Origin: Falsiroseomonas algicola
Lineage (GTDB): Bacteria; Pseudomonadota; Alphaproteobacteria; Acetobacterales; Acetobacteraceae
Length of the DNA: 64,000 bases
NCBI RefSeq assembly: GCF_011040385.1
Contig: NZ_JAAIKB010000001.1
Coordinates: 558,001-622,000 of the forward strand
Direction of reading: 5' to 3'
The position numbers were made by a program, and so were the translations under genes. This document shows, one piece after another, positions 30,886 to 41,234 of the stretch; the first letter of the stretch is position 1, and each line of letters starts with the position of its first letter. The notes beneath the pieces were generated by a model, which saw only the letters and a program-made list of their open reading frames with translations, was not told the DNA's origin and searched no databases.

Positions 30886-32859
30886 ATGCTCAAATCCATC
30901 CGCTGGCGCATCGCGCTCGCCACCGCCGTCGTCGGCATGCTGGTATCCGTGGCCTTCGGCGTCACCGTCGCCATGCGGGACCAGGCTTCGAGCGAGGAAC
31001 GCGTGGCCCGCACCCTGGCCAGCGGCAAGGAAGCCTTCTTCGACGTCATCGAGGCCGAGCTGCGGGCCAGTGCAGTGGTCGCCGACAGCCTCGCCGCCCT
31101 GCCCATCGTGCAGCAGGCAACGGCCAGCGGTGACCGCGCGACGCTCCTCGCCCTGCTGCGCGACGCGGACGCCACCCTGCAGACGCGCAACCAGCGCCTC
31201 AACATCCATCGCTCGCCCGGTATCGCCCTGGTGCGGGTCTGGCGGCCGGAGCAGTTCGGCGATGACCTCCGCGCGCGGCGCGCCACCGTGGTGCGCGCGA
31301 TCGAGACGGGCCGCACCGTCAGCGGGATCGAGACCGGCGTCCAGCCCAACGACGTCAGCCTTTTCGGCACGGCGCCGATCCGGCATGCGGGCCAGGTCGT
31401 GGGCGTGGTCGATGTCGCGGGGTCGCTGAACGTCGATCGCCTGAAGGCCATCGGCAGCGACCTCGGCCTCGACATCAGCGTTCTTCGCGCGCTCGACCAG
31501 CGCCTGGTGCCGGTCGCCTCCACGCTGGCCGGCGTCGATGCCACGCTGACGCCGCTGCGCGCCTCGGCACTCGCCGGCGGCGTGGCCAGCGACACGCTGG
31601 ACCGCGGCGGCAAGGCCGTCTCGGTGCTGGTGGCGCCGCTGCGGGACGTGCAGGACCGCATCATCGGCCTGGTCGAGCTCACCTACGATCTCTCCACCGT
31701 CGTCGCCGACCGGCAGCGTTCGCTGCTCACGGTGGGCCTGGTCGCGGCCCTGCTGGTGCTGCTGTCCGGCGCCGCGGGGCTGCTGGTGGCGCGAAGCCTG
31801 TCCGGCCCCGTCATCCGGCTGACCGGCGCCATGCAGAAGCTGGCCGCCGGCGACCGCGAAAGCCCCATCCCCGGCACCACCCGCCAGGATGAGATCGGCG
31901 CCATGGCCCGGACGGTGGAGGTGTTCCGCGAAGGGCTGGAAGAAGCGGAACGCCTGCGCGGCGAACAGCGCCAGGCCGCCGCCCGGATCGAGGCCGCGCG
32001 CCGTTCCACCCTGCTTGGCGTCGCCGGCGAACTGGAATCGCAGTTCGGCACCGTGGCGGAAGCGCTGGGCCGTGCCGCCGGCGGGCTGCAAGGTGCGGCG
32101 GCGGAGATGACGGATGCCGCCAGCGGCGCCGCGCAGGAAGCCGCGACCGCCGCCGGCGCCGCCACCGCGACCGCCGGCAATGTCGGCACCGTCGCCGCCG
32201 CCACGGAGGAACTCTCCGCCAGCATCGAGGAGATCACCCGCCAGGCGACGCAGGCCGCCCGCGTCACCACCCAGGCCGCCGCCCAGTCCCGCGATGGCGG
32301 CGCCGCCACGCGCGGCCTGGCCGATGCCGCGGAGCGGATCGGGGAGGTGGTGCGCCTGATCAACGACATCGCCGGCCAGACCAACCTGCTGGCCCTCAAT
32401 GCCACCATCGAGGCCGCGCGGGCCGGCGAGGCCGGCAAGGGCTTCGCGGTGGTGGCGCAGGAAGTGAAGGCGCTGGCCGCCCAGACCGCCAAGGCGACGG
32501 AGGAGATCGGCGCCCAGATCGGTGCCATGCGAGAGGCCGCCACCACCGTCGTGGACGTGGTCGGCGCCATCGGTGGCACCATCGCGACGCTGGAGGAGAT
32601 CACCACCGGCATCGCCAGCGCCGTGCAGGAACAGGGCTCCGCCACGCAGGAGATCGCCCGCGCGGTGGCGCAGGCCGCGGGCGGGACGGACACCGTCTCC
32701 GTCGCCGCCAGCCACGTCTCCACCCGGGTGGAGACGACGCGCGCCGGCGCCGCGGGGCTGCGCGCCGTGGCGGACGATATCGCCGGCCATGGCGGCACGC
32801 TGCAGCGCGGCCTGGCGGAAGTGGTCCGCAAGCTGCGCCATCAGGCGGAAGCCGCCTGA
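30886..32859 (+). CDS. Methyl-accepting chemotaxis protein with Cache-like sensor
   Basis: The 657-residue chemoreceptor has an N-terminal membrane helix (about 8-28), a periplasmic Cache-like domain (about 30-275, with [19 protein letters not shown]), a second helix (about 278-300), a HAMP domain (about 302-355, [17 protein letters not shown]) and a long cytoplasmic signalling hairpin whose tip reads [20 protein letters not shown]. It senses an extracellular signal and controls CheA. It lies just upstream of a chromate transporter and a second receptor. No C-terminal pentapeptide tether is seen. No che genes are in the window. Confidence 0.94.
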   Translation: MLKSIRWRIALATAVVGMLVSVAFGVTVAMRDQASSEERVARTLASGKEAFFDVIEAELRASAVVADSLAALPIVQQATASGDRATLLALLRDADATLQTRNQRLNIHRSPGIALVRVWRPEQFGDDLRARRATVVRAIETGRTVSGIETGVQPNDVSLFGTAPIRHAGQVVGVVDVAGSLNVDRLKAIGSDLGLDISVLRALDQRLVPVASTLAGVDATLTPLRASALAGGVASDTLDRGGKAVSVLVAPLRDVQDRIIGLVELTYDLSTVVADRQRSLLTVGLVAALLVLLSGAAGLLVARSLSGPVIRLTGAMQKLAAGDRESPIPGTTRQDEIGAMARTVEVFREGLEEAERLRGEQRQAAARIEAARRSTLLGVAGELESQFGTVAEALGRAAGGLQGAAAEMTDAASGAAQEAATAAGAATATAGNVGTVAAATEELSASIEEITRQATQAARVTTQAAAQSRDGGAATRGLADAAERIGEVVRLINDIAGQTNLLALNATIEAARAGEAGKGFAVVAQEVKALAAQTAKATEEIGAQIGAMREAATTVVDVVGAIGGTIATLEEITTGIASAVQEQGSATQEIARAVAQAAGGTDTVSVAASHVSTRVETTRAGAAGLRAVADDIAGHGGTLQRGLAEVVRKLRHQAEAA

Positions 32860-32860
32860 C

Positions 32861-32934
32861 CGGCCCAGGCGGGCCGGCGCGCTGACAGCCGGCCTTCCTC
32901 ACGGCAGGCCGGATTGTCACCCGGCGACGTCTTC
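32861..32934 (+). other. Two tandem hairpins between the chemoreceptor and chrA
   Basis: CCGGCCC-AGGC-GGGCCGG (about 32861-32878) and CCGGCCT...AGGCCGG (about 32890-32914) form two stems in the 137-bp gap. There is no clear T-run. They probably terminate or attenuate transcription from the chemoreceptor gene. Confidence 0.45.
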
Positions 32935-32996
32935 CATCTTTGCTGCCGCGATGCCACGGAGGGGGTCCGCAACTGGCTGGTGCCGGGACCCCGCTG

Positions 32997-34328
32997 ATGG
33001 ACACGCAAGCCCCCGACCGCTTTCCCACGCTGAAGGAGGCCGCGCCGGTCTGGTGGCGCATCGGGCTGCTCAGCTTCGGCGGCCCCGCCGCGCAGATCGC
33101 GCTGATGCACCGGGAGGTGGTGGAGGAGCGCCACTGGATCTCCGACGCGCGTTTCCTGCATGCGCTCAATTTCTGCATGCTGCTGCCGGGGCCGGAGGCG
33201 CAGCAGCTCGCCACCTATCTCGGCTGGCTGATGCACGGCGTGAAGGGCGGCCTTCTGGCCGGCATCGCCTTCATCCTGCCCGGCGTCGCGGTGATGCTGG
33301 CGCTGACCATTCTCTACGCCACGCTGGGCGACGTGCCGCTGGTGGGGGCGCTGTTCTTCGGCCTGAAATGCGCGGTGCTGGTGCTGGTGGTGGAAGCGCT
33401 GGTGAAGGTGGCGCGGCGCGCGCTGAAGGGGACCATCGCCTGGGGCATGGCGCTCGCGGCCTTCATGGCGCTCTTCGCCTTCGCCGTCCCCTTCCCCGCC
33501 GTGGTGCTCGCGGCCGGCCTGGTCGGCTACGCCCTGCCGCAAGCCTTCGCCACCGGCGGCCATGGCGCGGCGAAGGCCGGCCCGCCCTCGTTGCTGGATG
33601 CACTGATCGCCGCCGATCCCGGCCGCATCCCCGCCATGGCGGCGACCGCTCGCCGCGCCGGGCTGGTCGCGGTGGTGCTCTGGGTCTGGCCGGTCGCCAT
33701 GCTGATGGAAGCGGGCACCTTCGGCGACATCGCCTGGTTCTTCTCCAAGATGGCCGTCGTCACCTTCGGCGGCGCCTATGCCGTGCTGGCCTATGTGGCG
33801 CAGGAGGCGGTGGAGTATTATCGCTGGCTGACGGCGGCCGACATGCTGGCCGGCCTCGGCCTTGCGGAGACAACGCCGGGCCCGCTGATCCTGGTGCTGC
33901 AATTCGTGGGCTTCCTGGCGGCCTTCCGGGAGGGTGGCATCATCGGCGGCACGGCCGGCGCGCTGCTCACGGTCTGGGTCACCTTCGCCCCCTGCTTCGC
34001 CTTCATCTTCCTCGGCGCCCCCTTCGTGGAGACGCTGCACGCCAACCCCCGCCTCAAGGGCGCGCTGGCGGGCGTGACCGCGGCGGTGGTGGGCGTGATC
34101 GCGAACCTGGCGCTGTGGTTCGCGCTGCGCGTGATCTTCGCGCGGGTGGAGAAGGTGTCCATGGGCCCGGTGGCGCTGGACGTGCCGGACCCGCTGAGCC
34201 TGGTGCCGGATGCCGCGGCGCTGAGCGCGCTGGCGGCGGTCTGCCTTTTCGTCCTCAAGCTCGGCGTGGTGCGGACGCTGGGCGTGACCGCCATGGCCGG
34301 CTTCGCGGCGCGTACGCTACTGGGGTAG
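32997..34328 (+). CDS. chrA: Chromate efflux transporter (CHR family, two-domain)
   Basis: The 443-residue protein has about ten to twelve membrane segments and the duplicated CHR domain: FGGPAAQIALMHREVVEERH and LLPGPEAQQLATYLGWL in the N-terminal copy, and VTFGGAYAVLAYVAQEAVEY and LAETTPGPLILVLQFVGFLA in the C-terminal copy. CHR pumps export chromate using proton-motive force. It sits between two chemoreceptor genes. No chrB or chrR regulator is adjacent. The ATG at 32997 lies at the start of the first conserved segment. Confidence 0.92.
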   Translation: MDTQAPDRFPTLKEAAPVWWRIGLLSFGGPAAQIALMHREVVEERHWISDARFLHALNFCMLLPGPEAQQLATYLGWLMHGVKGGLLAGIAFILPGVAVMLALTILYATLGDVPLVGALFFGLKCAVLVLVVEALVKVARRALKGTIAWGMALAAFMALFAFAVPFPAVVLAAGLVGYALPQAFATGGHGAAKAGPPSLLDALIAADPGRIPAMAATARRAGLVAVVLWVWPVAMLMEAGTFGDIAWFFSKMAVVTFGGAYAVLAYVAQEAVEYYRWLTAADMLAGLGLAETTPGPLILVLQFVGFLAAFREGGIIGGTAGALLTVWVTFAPCFAFIFLGAPFVETLHANPRLKGALAGVTAAVVGVIANLALWFALRVIFARVEKVSMGPVALDVPDPLSLVPDAAALSALAAVCLFVLKLGVVRTLGVTAMAGFAARTLLG

Positions 34329-34397
34329 CGGAAGCCTGCAATCAATTAATTAGCGTCTGGCACCCTGCCGCGACCCTGAACCGGAGAGCGGCCTACC

Positions 34398-36677
34398 ATG
34401 CAATTGCCCACCTTCCTGCGCGGCCTCCGTCCCCGGCTCGTGATGCTGGCGACGATGCCCGCCCTGGCGGCGGTGCTGATGGTGGCGGGTTACCAGGCCT
34501 GGTCCGACATGACCGAACGCACCCGCGAGGCAGCGGAGCAGCTGGACCGGAGCGTCGCCCGGATCGAGAACGAATTGGCGGACACGACCCGCCGCGTGCT
34601 CGGGCATGCGGTCAACCTGTCCCTGCGCCCGGACCTGGCGGCGGTGCTGCAGGCCGGCGACCATGCGGCATCGCGCGCCATGCTGATGGAAGTGTATGAG
34701 GCGCTGCATGCGGTGGACCCGGCCGTGCGCGTCGTGGAAGCCACGGATGCAAGGGCCAAGACCCTGTTCCGGAGCTATGACCCGCCGCGATGGGGCGACG
34801 ACAAGTCGCGTGACCGGGACGTCGCCGCGGCCCTGGCGGGCCGGAACGACACCGGGCTGACCCTGTCCCGGGCCAGCGGTGCCATCGCGATCAATGCCGT
34901 GATCCCCGTCCGGCTTGGTGGTCGCGCCGATGGCCCGCTGGTGGGCACCATCCGGGTCGCCAGCCGCCTGCTGCCGGAGAATGCCGTGGCATTGTCCCGG
35001 CTGGCAGGGGTCCAGGTCGTCCTCATCGGTGGCGACAAGCTGATCGGCGCCAGCGTGCCGGGCGTGACGATGGACATGCTGGCCGACGCCATCGCCGATC
35101 CGCCCGCAAGCCACATCGCGCTGCCTGGCCTCGGCGACCACCGCCTGCGGATGATGCCGCTGGCCGATCCCGCCGGCCGGGCGGTGGGGCGCATCCTGCT
35201 CGCCCAGTCCACGGCGGCGCTGGAAGCGGCGAGGGCGGCAGCCCTCAACCTTGCCCTGATCGTGGTGGGGTTGGTGATGCTGGTGACCCTGCCGCTCGGC
35301 CTGCTGGCGGCACGCACCCTTGCAAGACCGCTGGCGGCGCTGGGCGAGGCGATGCGCGTGGTGGCCGCCGGCACGGTCGATCTGGCCATCCCGGGCCGCG
35401 ACCGGGCTGACGAGATCGGTGCCATGGCCCGGGCGCTGGAAGTCTTCCGGGACCAGGCACGCGACAAGGCGGCGCTGGAGGCGACCAGCGCGGCGGAACG
35501 CGCGGCGCGTGAGCGGCGGGCGCAGGAGCTGGAACGGCAGACGCGCGACTTCAGCGCCGCCCTGGCCGGCGTCATGCAGGGGCTTTCGGGCTCTGCCGCG
35601 CGCATGGATCATGCCGCCGGCAGCATGGCCGGCAGCGCCATCACGGCGGAGGAGCAGGCCGAAGCCACGGCAGACTCGGCACAGGCCTCCACGCGGGACC
35701 TCGACTCCGTGGCCGAGGCCACGCATGAAATGACGGCCAGCGTCACGGAGATCGGCCGCCAGGCCGGCACCGCGGCGCGCATGGCGGCCGCGCTGGTGGA
35801 CCGCACGCGCCGGGCGGACGCGACCATGGCGCGGTTGAGCGACGCCGCGCGGATGATCAGCGACGTGGCGCGCCTCATTTCCGACATCGCCGGCCAGACG
35901 AATCTGCTCGCGCTCAACGCGACGATCGAGGCCGCGCGCGCGGGGGAGGCCGGCAAGGGCTTCGCCGTGGTGGCCAATGAGGTGAAGGCGCTGGCCAGCC
36001 AGACCGCCAAGGCCACCGAGGAGATCAGCGGCCAGATCCAGGCGATCCAGTCCGCGGCGGAGGAGGCCGTGGCCACGGTCCGCGGCATGGCCACTGAAGT
36101 AGGCGGCATGGGCGACAGCGCCACCGCGATCGCCGCCGCCGTGGATCAGCAGGGGGAGGCAACGCGCCAGATCGCCGCCTCCGTCGCCACCGTCCTCCAG
36201 AGTGCGCGCCATACGGTGGAAGCGATGGCGCAGGCGCGGCAGACCGCGCGCGACGTGCGCGAGACCAGCAGCGAGGTTCAGGCCGCCGCCGTGGCCGTGA
36301 CGCGGGAGACCGAGACGCTCGGCACGGAGATCACGCATTTCATGGCCATGATGCGCCAGGATGGCAGCGAGCGCCGCCAGTTCGAACGCATCCTCGCCGA
36401 TGGCAGGGCCGCAGATATCGGCCTGCCGGGCGGGGAGGTCTTCCCTGTCCGGCTGCTCGATGCGTCGCGGGGCGGCATGGGCGTGGAGGGCAGCGGGCCG
36501 ATGCCCGCCTCGCTGCGCGCCGGATTGTCGGTGACGGTCACGCTGCCCGGCGAGGGCGCCATCGCAGCGCGCGTCGCCCATCTGGCCTGGCCGCGGCTGG
36601 GGCTGGTGGTGGCGCAGGCGGAGGCGCAGGCGCGCATGGAGAGCGTCATGGACAGTGTCCGCCGCAAGGCCGCGTGA
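34398..36677 (+). CDS. Methyl-accepting chemotaxis protein with C-terminal PilZ domain
   Basis: The 759-residue receptor has a first membrane helix (about 12-32), a periplasmic domain (about 35-270), a second helix (about 278-300), HAMP (about 302-360, [17 protein letters not shown]) and a signalling hairpin with tip [20 protein letters not shown]. The last about 100 residues form a PilZ domain: the RQFER motif (within ERRQFERI, about residues 658-665) and DASRGGMGV (688-696) match RxxxR and D/NxSxxG, the c-di-GMP-binding signature. Azospirillum Tlp1 shows the same fusion. It likely links chemotaxis to c-di-GMP level. Confidence 0.93.
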   Translation: MQLPTFLRGLRPRLVMLATMPALAAVLMVAGYQAWSDMTERTREAAEQLDRSVARIENELADTTRRVLGHAVNLSLRPDLAAVLQAGDHAASRAMLMEVYEALHAVDPAVRVVEATDARAKTLFRSYDPPRWGDDKSRDRDVAAALAGRNDTGLTLSRASGAIAINAVIPVRLGGRADGPLVGTIRVASRLLPENAVALSRLAGVQVVLIGGDKLIGASVPGVTMDMLADAIADPPASHIALPGLGDHRLRMMPLADPAGRAVGRILLAQSTAALEAARAAALNLALIVVGLVMLVTLPLGLLAARTLARPLAALGEAMRVVAAGTVDLAIPGRDRADEIGAMARALEVFRDQARDKAALEATSAAERAARERRAQELERQTRDFSAALAGVMQGLSGSAARMDHAAGSMAGSAITAEEQAEATADSAQASTRDLDSVAEATHEMTASVTEIGRQAGTAARMAAALVDRTRRADATMARLSDAARMISDVARLISDIAGQTNLLALNATIEAARAGEAGKGFAVVANEVKALASQTAKATEEISGQIQAIQSAAEEAVATVRGMATEVGGMGDSATAIAAAVDQQGEATRQIAASVATVLQSARHTVEAMAQARQTARDVRETSSEVQAAAVAVTRETETLGTEITHFMAMMRQDGSERRQFERILADGRAADIGLPGGEVFPVRLLDASRGGMGVEGSGPMPASLRAGLSVTVTLPGEGAIAARVAHLAWPRLGLVVAQAEAQARMESVMDSVRRKAA

Positions 36678-36734
36678 CCGCGGCCGCGCTTGGCGCGGTG
36701 GAGGCGCGGCTCCGCCCAGGTGGCAGGAGGCGCC

Positions 36735-37346
36735 CTATGCCGGCGGCAAGGTTTCCGCCGCCAGGATGCCAAGCAACCGTCCCGCGCCCTCGCCGGGCGC
36801 GAAGACGGCGAGGCTGCCTTCCGGATACTCCGCCTGCGCCAGCCCGCGCCCCAGCACCATGCCGAGGGGCACGATGTGGCCGACAAGGATATCCGTGACG
36901 CCCGGCGCGGAAGGCCTGCCCGTCCGCGCCCGCAGCCAGGCGATCTGGCGGGCGAGTTGCGCCGGGTCCGGCGTGTAGTCATCCGCCGTCAGCATGGGCT
37001 CCACGACCGATCGCGCGCCGAAGGCAAGCTCCGCCGTGTCGCGCGCCCGGAAGACCGGGCTTGCCAGCACCTGCCCGAGCGGCACGCCGAGTGCGGCCAG
37101 CGCGCGGCCGGTGCGGCGCGACTGCTCCCGCCCCGCCTCGCTCAGGTTGCGCTGGCCGGCGCGGTTCGAGAGGTCCCCGGTATCGACCTGGCTGCGGTCG
37201 GTGATGCCATGGCGCATGACGACGACGACGTTGCCGGCGCGCAGCGCCGCGACCAGCGCCCGCGCGGCGTCGCCCTGCGCGGTGGCGGCGAAGGCGGGCC
37301 GCGCCAGCAGGATCGCGGGCGCGGCGAGGAGATGGCGGCGCTGCAT
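36735..37346 (-). CDS. Exported histidine phosphatase family protein
   Basis: The 203-residue product has a twin-Arg-like signal (MQRRHLLAAPAILLARPAFA). The mature protein shows the phosphohistidine motif VVVMRHGITDRSQ (RHG), RNLSEAGREQSRR, a second Arg region (ASPVFRARDTAEL) and the distal catalytic His in LVGHIVPLG. It is a periplasmic acid-phosphatase-like member; the substrate is unknown. Its ATG overlaps the kelch gene stop (TGATG), so the two are co-translated. Confidence 0.9.
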   Translation of the reverse strand: MQRRHLLAAPAILLARPAFAATAQGDAARALVAALRAGNVVVVMRHGITDRSQVDTGDLSNRAGQRNLSEAGREQSRRTGRALAALGVPLGQVLASPVFRARDTAELAFGARSVVEPMLTADDYTPDPAQLARQIAWLRARTGRPSAPGVTDILVGHIVPLGMVLGRGLAQAEYPEGSLAVFAPGEGAGRLLGILAAETLPPA

Positions 37347-38458
37347 CAGCCGAGCGTGAAGGCCTCGTGCACCGCCGTCTTGATGCCGCCGCCCACCACC
37401 GGGCCGCCGCCCGCCACGTAGATGAAGTCGCCGATCGTCACCGCGCCCATGCCGTGGCGCGGCGTCGGCATCGGCGCGTGGTGCTGCCAGGTGTCGCTGG
37501 CGGGGTCGTAGCTTTCCATCTGGCCATGCACCTGGCCGGTCAGTTCGCGGTTCACGAAGACCCCGCTCTCGCCCCCCATGGCGAAGAAGCGGCCGCGATA
37601 GACCACGAGGCCATGGCCCGACCGCGGCGTCGGCAGGGGGGATCGCGTCGTCCACTGGTCCGCCGCCGGGTCGTACACATGGTGCAGGCCCGTATTGTAC
37701 TCGAAGGTGTTGAAGCGGCCGCCGACGATGTGGATCAGGCCGTTATGGACGACCACGCCCGCATGGTCCCGCGCGCCCGGCAGCGCCTTGCGCCGCTCCC
37801 AGCGATCCGCCTGCGGGTCATAGACCTCATGCCAGCCGACCGAGGCTCGTTCCGTGTCGGGGTTGGAGGCCCCGCCGATGTGGTGGATCTTGCCGCCCAC
37901 CGCCGCCAGCGCGCCGGCGCCGCGGGGCCGCGGCATGTCGGCGATCCGGTCCCAGCGATCCGCCGCCACGTCATAGGCGAAGGCCAGCACATCCGCGTCC
38001 CGGTTCTGCGCGCTGAAGCCGCCGAAGGCGTAGATCTTCCCGGCATGGGCGACGACGCCGACATGGTTGGCGCCGCGCGGCAGCCGCGCCTTCTCCACCC
38101 AGCTGTTCGTCGCGGGGTCGAAGACGTGGTGGTAGCTGTTGTTCACCCGCTGCTCGGCATAGCCGCCGATGACATGCAGCTTGTTGTCCCATTCCGCCGC
38201 CCAGGCCATCTCCGTGCGCGGCAGCGGCAGCGTCGCCCGCTCCACCCAGCGGCCGGGCGGCCCGGCGGGGGCGGGGCTGTCCACGAAGCGCTGGGCGTAT
38301 TGCGCGGGGGTCAGCGTCACGGGGCCCGAACCGCGCAGCGGCGCCATGCGGTCGGAGGGAATCGGCAGCCCGTGATGCGGCACCGCCTGCTGCGCCCGCG
38401 CAGCCCCCATGCCGCCGATCAGCGCCGCCGCGCCGCCCAGAATCGCCCTGCGGTTCAT
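37346..38458 (-). CDS. Exported kelch-repeat beta-propeller protein
   Basis: The 370-residue product has a Tat-like signal (MNRRAILGGAAALIGGMGAARA) and about six kelch motifs, each with a Gly-Gly pair and spaced aromatic residues (LHVIGGYAEQ, IYAFGGFSAQN, IHHIGGAS, IHIVGGRFN, FFAMGGESG, IYVAGGGP), giving a propeller of residues about 75-365. Kelch propellers bind proteins or act as oxidases; no galactose-oxidase Tyr/Cys pair is obvious. It is first of a two-gene operon with the histidine phosphatase. Confidence 0.9.
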   Translation of the reverse strand: MNRRAILGGAAALIGGMGAARAQQAVPHHGLPIPSDRMAPLRGSGPVTLTPAQYAQRFVDSPAPAGPPGRWVERATLPLPRTEMAWAAEWDNKLHVIGGYAEQRVNNSYHHVFDPATNSWVEKARLPRGANHVGVVAHAGKIYAFGGFSAQNRDADVLAFAYDVAADRWDRIADMPRPRGAGALAAVGGKIHHIGGASNPDTERASVGWHEVYDPQADRWERRKALPGARDHAGVVVHNGLIHIVGGRFNTFEYNTGLHHVYDPAADQWTTRSPLPTPRSGHGLVVYRGRFFAMGGESGVFVNRELTGQVHGQMESYDPASDTWQHHAPMPTPRHGMGAVTIGDFIYVAGGGPVVGGGIKTAVHEAFTLG

Positions 38459-38726
38459 GCCCCACTCCCTGGTCGAATGAATCCCACATAGCGAAAGCCT
38501 GACGGCGTCGGAAGATGGATTCGGATTAAGGTTTCGGCGCCTGGCCGGGCGATGCGGATGCGGACGCCGCCATGCCCACAGGGTGCCGCCCAGCGCGAAC
38601 AGATGGGCATGGAACCATCGCCGGCGGCGAACGATATCACCCCTGGTCGCCCCGGTCGCACCGGCTGAGGCGCCTTCGGGGCAGGCGGCCTTGCGTCCCT
38701 GCCCGACTTGCCAGGAGTCCCGCCCG

Positions 38727-39065
38727 ATGCGCTGCCACGCCCTGATCCTCGCGCCGCTGCTGGCGCTTGCCGCCTGCTCCGATCCGAATGACCGCAACCA
38801 GCGGGCCTTGACCGGGGCGGCCATCGGCACGGGGGCTGGCGCGCTGATCGGCTCCGTCACCGGCAGCGCGGGGCGCGGTGCGCTGATCGGCGGGGCGCTC
38901 GGCACCCTGGCTGGGGCGCTGACGCCGCCGCCCGAGCCGGACGCCATCCCGGCAGAGCCGCGCCTGGCCGCGCCGTATGACCCCCGCTACGGCGGCTGGT
39001 ACGACCAGTATGGCACCTGGCACTACGGCCCGCCGCCGCAGGGCTACCAGCCCAACTACAAGTAG
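38727..39065 (+). CDS. Small Gly-zipper lipoprotein
   Basis: The 112-residue product has a lipoprotein signal (MRCHALILAPLLALAAC, lipobox LAAC). Residues about 28-62 form a Gly-zipper repeat (GAAIGTGAGALIGSVTGSAG, GALIGGALGTLAGAL) typical of SlyB/Rcs-related outer-membrane lipoproteins that pair in the membrane. The rest is Pro/Tyr/Gly-rich (YGGWYDQYGTWHYGPPPQGY). CAGGAG precedes the ATG. It is divergent from the kelch gene across 268 bp in which I see no other feature. Confidence 0.88.
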   Translation: MRCHALILAPLLALAACSDPNDRNQRALTGAAIGTGAGALIGSVTGSAGRGALIGGALGTLAGALTPPPEPDAIPAEPRLAAPYDPRYGGWYDQYGTWHYGPPPQGYQPNYK

Positions 39066-39120
39066 CCGGGCCGTTCCCGCACGCCAGTAACGGTCGCGCA
39101 ACGCCTCAGGGCTTTATGTC

Positions 39121-39963
39121 ATGGCGGAGAACATCGCCGCCATGCGCCTGCCCCGCCGTGCCCTGCCGGGCCTGGTTGCCGCCACACTCGCCGCGCCGCC
39201 TGCCATGGCGCAGCCCGCGACCCTGCGCGCCGGCGGCACCGGCATGGCCCTCGCCTCCCTGCGGCGCGTGACGGAGCGTTTCGCCGCCGAGCGACCGGGC
39301 ATCCGGGTGGAGGTGCTGCCAAGCCTCGGCACCAGCGGCGCCATCCGCGCGCTCCTCGCCCGCGCCATCGATGTGGGGCTGCTGGCCCGGCCTCCCTCGG
39401 CGGAGGAGGCCGCCCAGGGGCTTCGCGCCCTGCCCTATGCGCGCACCCCGATCGCGGTGGTGACCAGTGGCGGCACCGACAGCACCGACATCACCCTGCA
39501 GCAGCTCGCCGCCGTGCTGCGCGGGGACGTCAATACCTGGCCCGACGGGCGAAGGCTGCGCCTCGTCCGCCGCGAAGCCTCCGACGCCGACTGGCAATTG
39601 CTGGCCAGCCTGTCGCCGGAGATGGGGCGCAGCGTCGCCATCGCGATCCGCCGCCCCGGCCTCGTCACCGTCGGCACCGACCAGGAGAATGCGGAGGCGC
39701 TGCAAAGCGTCACCGGGTCGCTGGGGCTGATGTCGATCGGCCAGTTGCGGGCCGAGGGACTTCGCCTGCGACCGCTGACGCTGGAGGGGGTCGAGGCCAC
39801 GACCGAGGCGGTGGCGGAGCGGCGCTACGCGCTGTCCCGAACCCTTCACGCCGCCTGGCTCGGCGACGCCGCTCCGCCGCTCGCCGATTTCCTCGGCTTC
39901 CTCGGGGGTGCGGAGGCCAGGGCCATCCTGGCCGGGCTGGGCTACGGCCCGCCCGGGCCGTGA
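39121..39963 (+). CDS. Periplasmic binding protein, PstS-like, coupled to a histidine kinase
   Basis: The 280-residue product has a signal peptide (LPRRALPGLVAATLAAPPAM) and a type II binding fold of the phosphate/PBP-like group (LRAGGTGMALASLRRVTERF, LPSLGTSGAIRALL, DVGLLARPPSAEE, PIAVVTSGGTDS). Two starts are possible, 39121 and 39142; both include the signal. The stop overlaps the kinase GTG (GTGA), and no transporter is adjacent, so it probably serves as a ligand-presenting partner of the kinase. The ligand is unknown; phosphate is not proven. Confidence 0.84.
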   Translation: MAENIAAMRLPRRALPGLVAATLAAPPAMAQPATLRAGGTGMALASLRRVTERFAAERPGIRVEVLPSLGTSGAIRALLARAIDVGLLARPPSAEEAAQGLRALPYARTPIAVVTSGGTDSTDITLQQLAAVLRGDVNTWPDGRRLRLVRREASDADWQLLASLSPEMGRSVAIAIRRPGLVTVGTDQENAEALQSVTGSLGLMSIGQLRAEGLRLRPLTLEGVEATTEAVAERRYALSRTLHAAWLGDAAPPLADFLGFLGGAEARAILAGLGYGPPGP

Positions 39964-41231
39964 CGGCGCTCGATACCGGGCGGATCGAACCGCGCATCGT
40001 CCGGGTCATCACCGCGCTCGCCCTGGCGGTCTCCGTGCTGATCATGGTGGCGCTGCCGGCCGCCTATTTCGTCGCCGCGCGCGTGGCCGTCACCGCCAGC
40101 CTGACGGCCAGGGCTGAATCCGCCGCCGCCATCATGACGGAATTCGTCACCCGCAACCCCGACCATTGGCTGTTCGAGAATGCCCGCATCCGCGGCAGGC
40201 TGGCCCCCTTCGTGGACACCGCCGATCGCGAGTCCTGGCGGGTCGTCGATTTGGCCGGCAACGCCACCGCCCTGCTCGGAACTCCCGCCCGGCTTCCGAC
40301 CCTGACCGTCAGCGTGCCGATCCACGATGCCGGCGTGGTGGCGGGGCGGGTGGAGGTCACCCGGTCGATGCAGGAGGTCGTGGGCTGGACCAGCTTCCTC
40401 GCCGTCATCGGCATCGCGCTGGCCGGCGGCTCCTTCATCCTTCTGCGGTCCGTGCCGCTGCGCCTGCTGGCGGAATCGATGGACCGGCTGGCGCGCGCGG
40501 AGGCGATGGAGCGCGAGCGTGCCGCGCAGCTCGCCCAGGCCTCCAAGCTCGCGCAATTGGGCGAACTCGCCACCGGCATGGCGCATGAGCTGAACCAGCC
40601 GCTGACCGCCATCACGCTCGCCGCGCAGAACGCGCTGAAGCAGGTGGAGCGCGGCCCGGTAAACCAGGCGACGCTCGCCGCGCGGCTCGACCGCATCGTG
40701 CAGATGGCACGCCGCGCCTCCACCGTCATCGACCACATGCGCATCTTCGGCCGCATGGGCGGAGAGGCGAACGGCCCGGTCTCCATCAACGCCGTGGTGC
40801 GCGGCGCGCGGGACCTGCTCGCCTTCAAGCTGGAACGCCACCAGGTCCAGGTGGAGGACACGCTGCCGCCCGACCTGCCGATGGTGCTGGGCCAGGCGAT
40901 CCCGCTGGAACAGGTGGTGGTCAACCTGATCGCCAATGCCTGCGACGCCTATGGCGACGTGAACGAGGATGGAAAACCGCGCCTCGTCACCCTGGCCGCC
41001 GCGGTCGCGGCGGATCGGCTGGCGCTGACGGTGCATGATTGCGCCGGAGGCATCCCGCCCGCCATCCTGCCCCGGATCTTCGACCCCTTCTTCACCACCA
41101 AGCCGGTGGGCAAGGGCACGGGGCTCGGCCTGTCGATCAGCTACGGCATCGTCAACGACATGGGCGGCACGCTGTCCGTCCAGTCCGAGGGTGGGACCAC
41201 CATCTTCAGCGTGAGCCTGCCGCTGGCGTAG
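39960..41231 (+). CDS. Sensor histidine kinase without adjacent response regulator
   Basis: The 423-residue membrane protein has helix 1 (about 15-38), a roughly 100-residue periplasmic domain, helix 2 (about 142-162), a HisKA domain with phosphoacceptor His209 ([13 protein letters not shown]) and a HATPase domain ([43 protein letters not shown]). Its GTG start overlaps the upstream binding protein by four bases. No response-regulator gene is nearby, so the partner must be encoded elsewhere. Periplasmic contact with the binding protein is a reasonable inference. Confidence 0.93.
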   Translation: MTALDTGRIEPRIVRVITALALAVSVLIMVALPAAYFVAARVAVTASLTARAESAAAIMTEFVTRNPDHWLFENARIRGRLAPFVDTADRESWRVVDLAGNATALLGTPARLPTLTVSVPIHDAGVVAGRVEVTRSMQEVVGWTSFLAVIGIALAGGSFILLRSVPLRLLAESMDRLARAEAMERERAAQLAQASKLAQLGELATGMAHELNQPLTAITLAAQNALKQVERGPVNQATLAARLDRIVQMARRASTVIDHMRIFGRMGGEANGPVSINAVVRGARDLLAFKLERHQVQVEDTLPPDLPMVLGQAIPLEQVVVNLIANACDAYGDVNEDGKPRLVTLAAAVAADRLALTVHDCAGGIPPAILPRIFDPFFTTKPVGKGTGLGLSISYGIVNDMGGTLSVQSEGGTTIFSVSLPLA

Positions 41232-41234
41232 CGC

